A stretch of 64,000 nucleotides of DNA, taken from positions 387 to 64,386 of the forward strand of contig JAFEEB010000015.1 in the NCBI GenBank assembly GCA_018241325.1. The letters run 5' to 3'. How positions within the stretch are numbered: position 1 is the first letter of the stretch; every line of letters starts with the position of its first letter. The DNA is from Pseudomonadota bacterium (GTDB lineage Bacteria > Pseudomonadota > Gammaproteobacteria > Burkholderiales > Burkholderiaceae_C). The notes below the pieces were generated by a model. It saw nothing but the letters and a program-made list of their open reading frames with translations, was not told where the DNA came from and made no database searches. A program made the translations under genes and the position numbers. Of the stretch, positions 58,681 through 64,000 are shown piece by piece.

Positions 58681-59763
58681 ATGCCACACCCTGGGCCCGC
58701 CCGCACCCTGTCTCGCCGTGCAGTCACTACGTTATTGATAGCTGCCGGCGCTTCATGGACGGGCGCCGAAGCCAAAAAACGCTCCAAATCCGCCGACGCT
58801 GCCGAGCCCAGCCCCTACCTGCTGCGCGACGACGCCATGCGCTGGGCCGATGAGGTGGCCGAGCGCCGCGGCCTGGACGTGCAATGGACGCGCCAGGCCG
58901 TCGGCCAGGCCGTGTTCCTGCGCCAGGTGCCGCGCCTGATGCTGCCGCCGGCGCGCGGCACGGCCAAGAACTGGCGCGCCTATCGCAGCCGCTTCATCGA
59001 CGCCACGCGCATCGGCGCCGGTGTGCGCTTCTGGCAACGCAACCGCGACGTGCTGGCGCGGGCGCAGTCCGACTATGGCGTGCCGCCCGAGATCATCGTC
59101 GGCATCATCGGCGTGGAGACCATCTACGGCCAGAACATGGGGAGCTTTCGCGTTATCGACGCGCTGGCCACGCTCACCTTCGACTTTCCGCCCGAGCACC
59201 CGCGCGCCGTCGAGCGCCAGGCCTACTTCAACGGCGAGCTGGAGCAGTTCCTGAGCCTGTGCGCGCGCACCGACATGGTCCCCACGCAGCCCCTGGGCAG
59301 CTACGCCGGCGCCATGGGCATGCCGCAGTTCATGCCCTCCAGCTGGGTCAAGTACGCGGTCGATTTCGACGGCGACGGCCAGATCGACCTGTGGCAAAGC
59401 CAGGCCGATGCCATCGGCTCCGTGGCCAACTACTTCAAGGGCTACGGCTGGCAGCCGGGCATGCCCACGCACTACCCCGTGCGCCTGGCGCCCGAGGCCG
59501 ACATGAGCACGCTGCTGGCGCCCGACATCCTGCCCAGCTTCACGCCCCAGCGGTTCATGGAACTGGGCGCCGTGCTGAACGCCGACGCCCAGGCGCACAC
59601 CGGCCCCCTGGCCCTGATCGAGCTGCAAAACGGCGGCGCCGAGCCCAGCTACGTGGCCGGCACGCAGAACTTCTACGTCATCACCCGCTACAACTGGAGC
59701 AGCTACTACGCCATGGCGGTGATCGAGCTGGGGCAGGCCGTCGAATCGGCCTTGAGGTCGTAG
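58681..59763 (+). CDS. mltB: Lytic murein transglycosylase B
   Basis: A 360-aa MltB-family lytic transglycosylase that cleaves peptidoglycan glycan strands. An N-terminal TLSRRAVTTLLIAAGASW segment is a signal with an RR pair, possibly Tat-type; no lipobox Cys is seen, so it is probably soluble in the periplasm. The catalytic Glu is in IIGVETIYGQNMGSFRV; QPLGSYAGAMGMPQFMPSSW and DGDGQIDLWQSQADAIGSVA follow, and it ends TQNFYVITRYNWSSYYAMAV. A copy of the short repeat lies within the signal-peptide codons. It starts 8 bp after the TgpA-like gene. Confidence 0.94.
   Translation: MPHPGPARTLSRRAVTTLLIAAGASWTGAEAKKRSKSADAAEPSPYLLRDDAMRWADEVAERRGLDVQWTRQAVGQAVFLRQVPRLMLPPARGTAKNWRAYRSRFIDATRIGAGVRFWQRNRDVLARAQSDYGVPPEIIVGIIGVETIYGQNMGSFRVIDALATLTFDFPPEHPRAVERQAYFNGELEQFLSLCARTDMVPTQPLGSYAGAMGMPQFMPSSWVKYAVDFDGDGQIDLWQSQADAIGSVANYFKGYGWQPGMPTHYPVRLAPEADMSTLLAPDILPSFTPQRFMELGAVLNADAQAHTGPLALIELQNGGAEPSYVAGTQNFYVITRYNWSSYYAMAVIELGQAVESALRS
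58728..58770 (+). repeat. Comamonadaceae-type short repeat inside the mltB signal peptide, copy 7
   Basis: TATTGATAGCTGCCGGCGCTTC followed by GGGCGCC; almost identical to copy 2. It is translated as LLIAAGASWTGA, the hydrophobic core and end of the export signal, without breaking the frame. Confidence 0.6.
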
Positions 59764-59859
59764 GCCCGGCCAGGCGCGAGGGCGAACGCCGCGCCAAGCC
59801 GTTGCCGGCAAGCGGAGCGGCGCTGCATGGCGCAGCGCCCGGCGCCTGCCTGGCGGGCC
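59763..59859. repeat. Large imperfect inverted repeat with internal hairpin after mltB
   Basis: GGCCCGGCCAGGCGC (59763-59777) pairs with GCGCCTGCCTGGCGGGCC (59842-59859), and between them GGCGCTGC-ATGGC-GCAGCGCC (59819-59839) forms a perfect 8-bp stem. There is no T-run, so a classic terminator is unlikely, but the structure fills most of the 200-bp gap and may affect mRNA ends. Confidence 0.45.
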
Positions 59860-59966
59860 ATCAAGTCCCGGGCCTGTCCTACACGCCGGCGCCGCGCGGG
59901 CGAGCACAATGGCCCGACGCCCAGGCCACGGCCACCGAGGCACCCACCGCAAGGAACACCCAAGCC

Positions 59967-60257
59967 ATGAACACCACCACCCCCGCACCCAGCGGGTTCA
60001 GCGCCGACTACGTGGCCGGGCTCGACGGCCTGGCGCCGGGCGAGACGGCGCGCGCCCGCGCCACCGGCCCGCTGGAGTTTCGCGCCGGTGACGGCCCGGC
60101 GATTCGCATCCAGCCCGACGCCCAGCTGCAACTCGAACGCGCGCCAGCCAGCATGGTGGTGAGCTGGCAGGAAGACGATCAACCCATGAGTGCCGCCATT
60201 CCGGTGGTCGTGTTCAACGAATACCTGCAATCGGGCAAAGTCTCCATCGTCAAATAA
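59967..60257 (+). CDS. Small conserved protein of unknown function
   Basis: A 96-aa acidic protein, MNTTTPAPSGFSADYVAGLD at the start, with a beta-rich pattern (LEFRAGDGPAIRIQPDAQLQ, ASMVVSWQEDDQPM) and the end VVVFNEYLQSGKVSIVK. No signal peptide, membrane helix or catalytic motif. AAGGAACACCCAAGCC precedes the ATG. It lies 45 bp before an ABC exporter gene in the same direction, so the two may be cotranscribed. Composition and codon use are like those of neighbouring housekeeping genes, which supports a real gene. Confidence 0.65.
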   Translation: MNTTTPAPSGFSADYVAGLDGLAPGETARARATGPLEFRAGDGPAIRIQPDAQLQLERAPASMVVSWQEDDQPMSAAIPVVVFNEYLQSGKVSIVK

Positions 60258-60302
60258 TGGCGTGCGCCACCTGACGCGCACACCCTTTTTGCTGGAGTCA
60301 TC

Positions 60303-62159
<1,857 letters not shown>

Positions 62160-62257
62160 GGTTGGCCGACCTCGTCCTCGCGCCCAGCTCGTCGCCGCCT
62201 TGGATAACAAGCCAAGCGGCATTTCGTGGTCAGATAAACTTTTCCGTCCCAACGTAG

Positions 62258-62367
62258 CTGACACCGAGAACCTCTATGTGATCACGCACATTGACTTGGG
62301 CGCCTACTACACCATAGCAGCAATCGAGTTGAGGCGGGCGGCAGCGAAGGCAATGGCGCGAAAGTAG
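62258..62367 (+). pseudogene. 3' fragment of an mltB-like lytic transglycosylase
   Basis: An open stretch ending at the TAG at 62365 reads TENLYVITHIDLGAYYTIAA then IELRRAAAKAMARK, which aligns with the end of the complete MltB at 58681 (TQNFYVITRYNWSSYYAMAV, then IELGQAVESALRS). Most aligned positions are the same or similar. The nucleotide sequence is diverged and more AT-rich, so this is not a fresh duplication but the relic of another mltB gene, possibly brought in with the flanking DNA. No start or domain remains. Confidence 0.6.
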
Positions 62368-62452
62368 GCGATTGAATTTCGACGTTATTTTTTCTATCGA
62401 CGTTTCCCCGCCAACTGCCCGTTAATGTCAACCATCATCAAAGCGAGAAAAA

Positions 62453-62887
62453 ATGTCAAACCAAAATGATTTTATTGCCAGGGCCAAAGAACGCCTCCAG
62501 AGCCAGCGAGAGGCAGAGCAAAGAAGACTTCAGACGGCTTCAGAACATGGCGTCAAATACGACAAAAAGCATCGCGCTGAAAATCTTCGTCTGCTCCGGG
62601 CCTTTTTTGATGTGACGCAAGAGAAATTTATTAGTTTGCTTGGTGTCAGCAGTCAATCTCAGTACAGCAAGTTCGAAAGAGGTGAAGAAGAGCTCGAAGC
62701 ACGTCTAGCTCGGCAGATCGAAAAGTCCATCGGCCTTCCTGAAATGTGGTTCGATAGGGACAACGCGAATCTACTCTTCCTTTCACTTGTCGAATTGTCA
62801 CTTGTCAACGAAATTCGAGTAGTAGATCCCGAGGCGACACGAGTACTGGCTAGCGCACTCAAACTGCTGACTGGGCGAGGCGCTTAA
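62453..62887 (+). CDS. XRE-family HTH regulator
   Basis: A 144-aa DNA-binding protein. The helix-turn-helix lies at about residues 45-85: LRAFFDVTQEKFISLLGVSS, then QSQYSKFERGEEELEARLA. A basic, Gln-rich N-terminal helix (ERLQSQREAEQRRLQTA) comes before it and a helical tail after it. GCGAGAAAAA precedes the ATG. Codon use is clearly more AT-rich than in neighbours, suggesting acquisition. No cognate toxin or phage gene is adjacent; its stop overlaps the convergent flavodoxin gene by 4 bp. Confidence 0.85.
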   Translation: MSNQNDFIARAKERLQSQREAEQRRLQTASEHGVKYDKKHRAENLRLLRAFFDVTQEKFISLLGVSSQSQYSKFERGEEELEARLARQIEKSIGLPEMWFDRDNANLLFLSLVELSLVNEIRVVDPEATRVLASALKLLTGRGA

Positions 62888-63375
62888 AACACCCCTGCCG
62901 CCAGGCCCGCTGCCAGCCCGGCGCCCAGCTCGGCACAGCGCGCGAGGTCGTCGGCTTCGATGATCTTGGGCGCCAGGATGCGTTCGGGCGTTTGCGCGTG
63001 GGTGCACACGATCAGGCTGGGCGCGATTTGCTTGAGGCGCCAGCCGGTGGCGATGCGCTCGAGCTGGCGCAGGGCGTTGCTGCCGTCGCTGCCGGCGCAG
63101 ATCATGGCGGCGTAGGGCCGGCCGTTGGCCTGACCGAGCACCGGGTAGTAGCAGCGGTCGAAGAAGTCCTTCATCAGGCCGGCCAGCGCGGCCAGGTTCT
63201 CGGGCGCGGCAAACAGGTAGCCGTCGGCGGCCAGCACGTCCTGCGGGCCGGCATCCACGGCGCGCAGCAGGCGCACCGTGACGTCCTCCTCGGCGCGCGC
63301 GGCGTCGGCGGCGGCCTCGGCCATCTGGCGCGTGCCGCCCGTGAGGCTGTGGTAGACGATGAGCAGGGTCTTCAC
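62884..63375 (-). CDS. Flavodoxin-like / NAD(P)H-dependent FMN reductase-family protein
   Basis: A 163-aa flavodoxin-fold protein. The start VKTLLIVYHSLTGGTRQMAE is the FMN phosphate-binding loop, YLFAAPENLAALAGLMKDFF is the second FMN loop, and RPYAAMICAGSDGSNALRQL the third. These proteins transfer electrons or reduce quinones; the partner is unknown. The GTG at 63375 overlaps the comEC stop by 4 bp, so it is probably cotranscribed with comEC. Length is normal for a single-domain flavodoxin. Confidence 0.88.
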   Translation of the reverse strand: MKTLLIVYHSLTGGTRQMAEAAADAARAEEDVTVRLLRAVDAGPQDVLAADGYLFAAPENLAALAGLMKDFFDRCYYPVLGQANGRPYAAMICAGSDGSNALRQLERIATGWRLKQIAPSLIVCTHAQTPERILAPKIIEADDLARCAELGAGLAAGLAAGVF

Positions 63376-64000
63376 GGCAACCGATGATGCCAGTAACGCG
63401 CGGCCACCGCGCGCTCGCACTGCAGCACCTCGGGCGCCACGCTGTGCCAGTGCATGGCACCGCAAGCGGGCGATCCGATGACGCGCACGCCGCGCTCGGC
63501 ATAACGCGCCAGCACCAGCGGCGCCGGGTGGCCAAAGGCATTGCGGTAGCCGGCCTGCACCAGCGCCAGGCGCGGCTGCACGGCGTCCAGCAGGGTGGCG
63601 GATGAGGACGTTCGACTGCCGTGGTGGGGCACCAGCAGCACGTCGCTGCGCAGCACCGTCCCGCTGGCCACGAGGGCCTGCTCCTGCGGCGCCTCGATGT
63701 CGCCCATCAGCAGTGCCGAGGCGCTGGCCGTGCTGACCCGGATCACGCAGCTCATGGCGTTGCTGCGCCGGGCCGCGGCGGCCTGCTCGGCATTGGGGTA
63801 CAGCACGTCGAAGCGCACGCCGTCCCACTGCCAGCCGCTGCCGGCCATGCACGGCTCGCCGGCGGGCAGCCCCTCCAGCGTGCGGCCGGCCTCGATCGAC
63901 GTGGTCAGCGCCGCGCGCGGGTACTGCGCCAGCACGGCGGCGGCGCCACCGGTGTGGTCGGTGTCGCGGTGGCTCAGCACCAGCCGGTCCACGCGCTCGC
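63372..64000 (-). CDS. comEC: ComEC/Rec2 DNA-uptake protein, C-terminal part (runs off window)
   Basis: The C-terminal about 209 residues of ComEC, the inner-membrane channel for single-stranded DNA uptake. Only the metallo-beta-lactamase-like domain is in the window: LVLSHRDTDHTGGAAAVL with the HxDxDH-type metal motif, SCVIRVSTASASALLMGDIE, and LLVPHHGSRTSSSATLLDAV with the conserved HHGS. The competence and membrane domains lie beyond the window edge. Overlaps the flavodoxin-like gene by 4 bp. Confidence 0.9.
   Translation of the reverse strand, partial: ERVDRLVLSHRDTDHTGGAAAVLAQYPRAALTTSIEAGRTLEGLPAGEPCMAGSGWQWDGVRFDVLYPNAEQAAAARRSNAMSCVIRVSTASASALLMGDIEAPQEQALVASGTVLRSDVLLVPHHGSRTSSSATLLDAVQPRLALVQAGYRNAFGHPAPLVLARYAERGVRVIGSPACGAMHWHSVAPEVLQCERAVAARYWHHRLP

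Overview
The window reads as a chromosome segment of a GC-rich betaproteobacterium, most likely Burkholderiales/Comamonadaceae (Acidovorax-like relatives). The gene content fits this (divergent pepA/lptFG, CysB-type regulator, MnmC, YggX, MoxR-DUF58-TgpA block). So do several copies of a short repeat built around GATAGCTGCTTGCGC, which from memory is typical of Comamonadaceae genomes. No rRNA, tRNA or CRISPR array was found.

Layout. (1) 1-3135: a possible aromatic-catabolism group: MBL-fold hydrolase (cut by the window edge), FAD-dependent monooxygenase and VOC dioxygenase-like protein. (2) 3206-4911: PLP homeostasis protein (YggS) and pyridoxal kinase (pdxY), overlapping by 4 bp. (3) 4912-12294: an accessory island of less GC-rich sequence. 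It carries a two-gene Hachiman-type anti-phage system (HamA nuclease-like, HamB SF2 helicase), the remnant of an IS3-like insertion sequence, a Lit-like peptidase U49 gene that has lost its 5' part at that IS end, and a 411-aa protein of unknown function with a HEPN-like N-terminus. This is the defence-island part of the window. (4) 12295-13584: O-acetylhomoserine sulfhydrylase. (5) 13946-39269: a 25-kb carbon-metabolism cluster. It combines class I aldolase, a GH144-type beta-1,2-glucanase, a GH94 glucan phosphorylase, gnd, pgl, tkt, pgm, pgi, tal, a HAD phosphatase, zwf and a giant cyclic beta-1,2-glucan synthase (NdvB/Cgs). The six-gene minus-strand run zwf-HAD-tal-pgi-pgm-tkt is tightly packed, with several 4-bp overlaps. 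(6) 39279-55237: housekeeping genes: DUF6817 protein, yggX, mnmC, EamA transporter, branched-chain amino acid binding protein, holC, pepA, lptF, lptG, cysB-like regulator, aminotransferase, EVE protein, diguanylate cyclase, HDAC-like deacetylase and MoxR ATPase. (7) 55238-64000: DUF58, TgpA-like transglutaminase, lytic transglycosylase MltB, a small conserved protein, an ABC exporter, an AT-richer insert holding an mltB 3' remnant and an XRE regulator, a flavodoxin-like protein, and the 3' end of comEC.

How the genes work together. The carbon cluster suggests a closed beta-1,2-glucan cycle. NdvB makes cyclic glucan from UDP-glucose. The GH144 and GH94 proteins, which have no export signal, could break beta-1,2-glucan down inside the cell, the GH94 enzyme releasing glucose-1-phosphate. 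Pgm would convert that to glucose-6-phosphate, which Zwf/Pgl/Gnd and the non-oxidative pentose phosphate enzymes encoded alongside can use. The island genes are predicted to act against phages: HamAB as a nuclease-helicase pair, the broken U49 gene as a former EF-Tu-cleaving-type abortive infection protease, and the 411-aa protein as an untested candidate. Coordinates and starts were read by eye. Functional names rest on motif recognition, not on searches.
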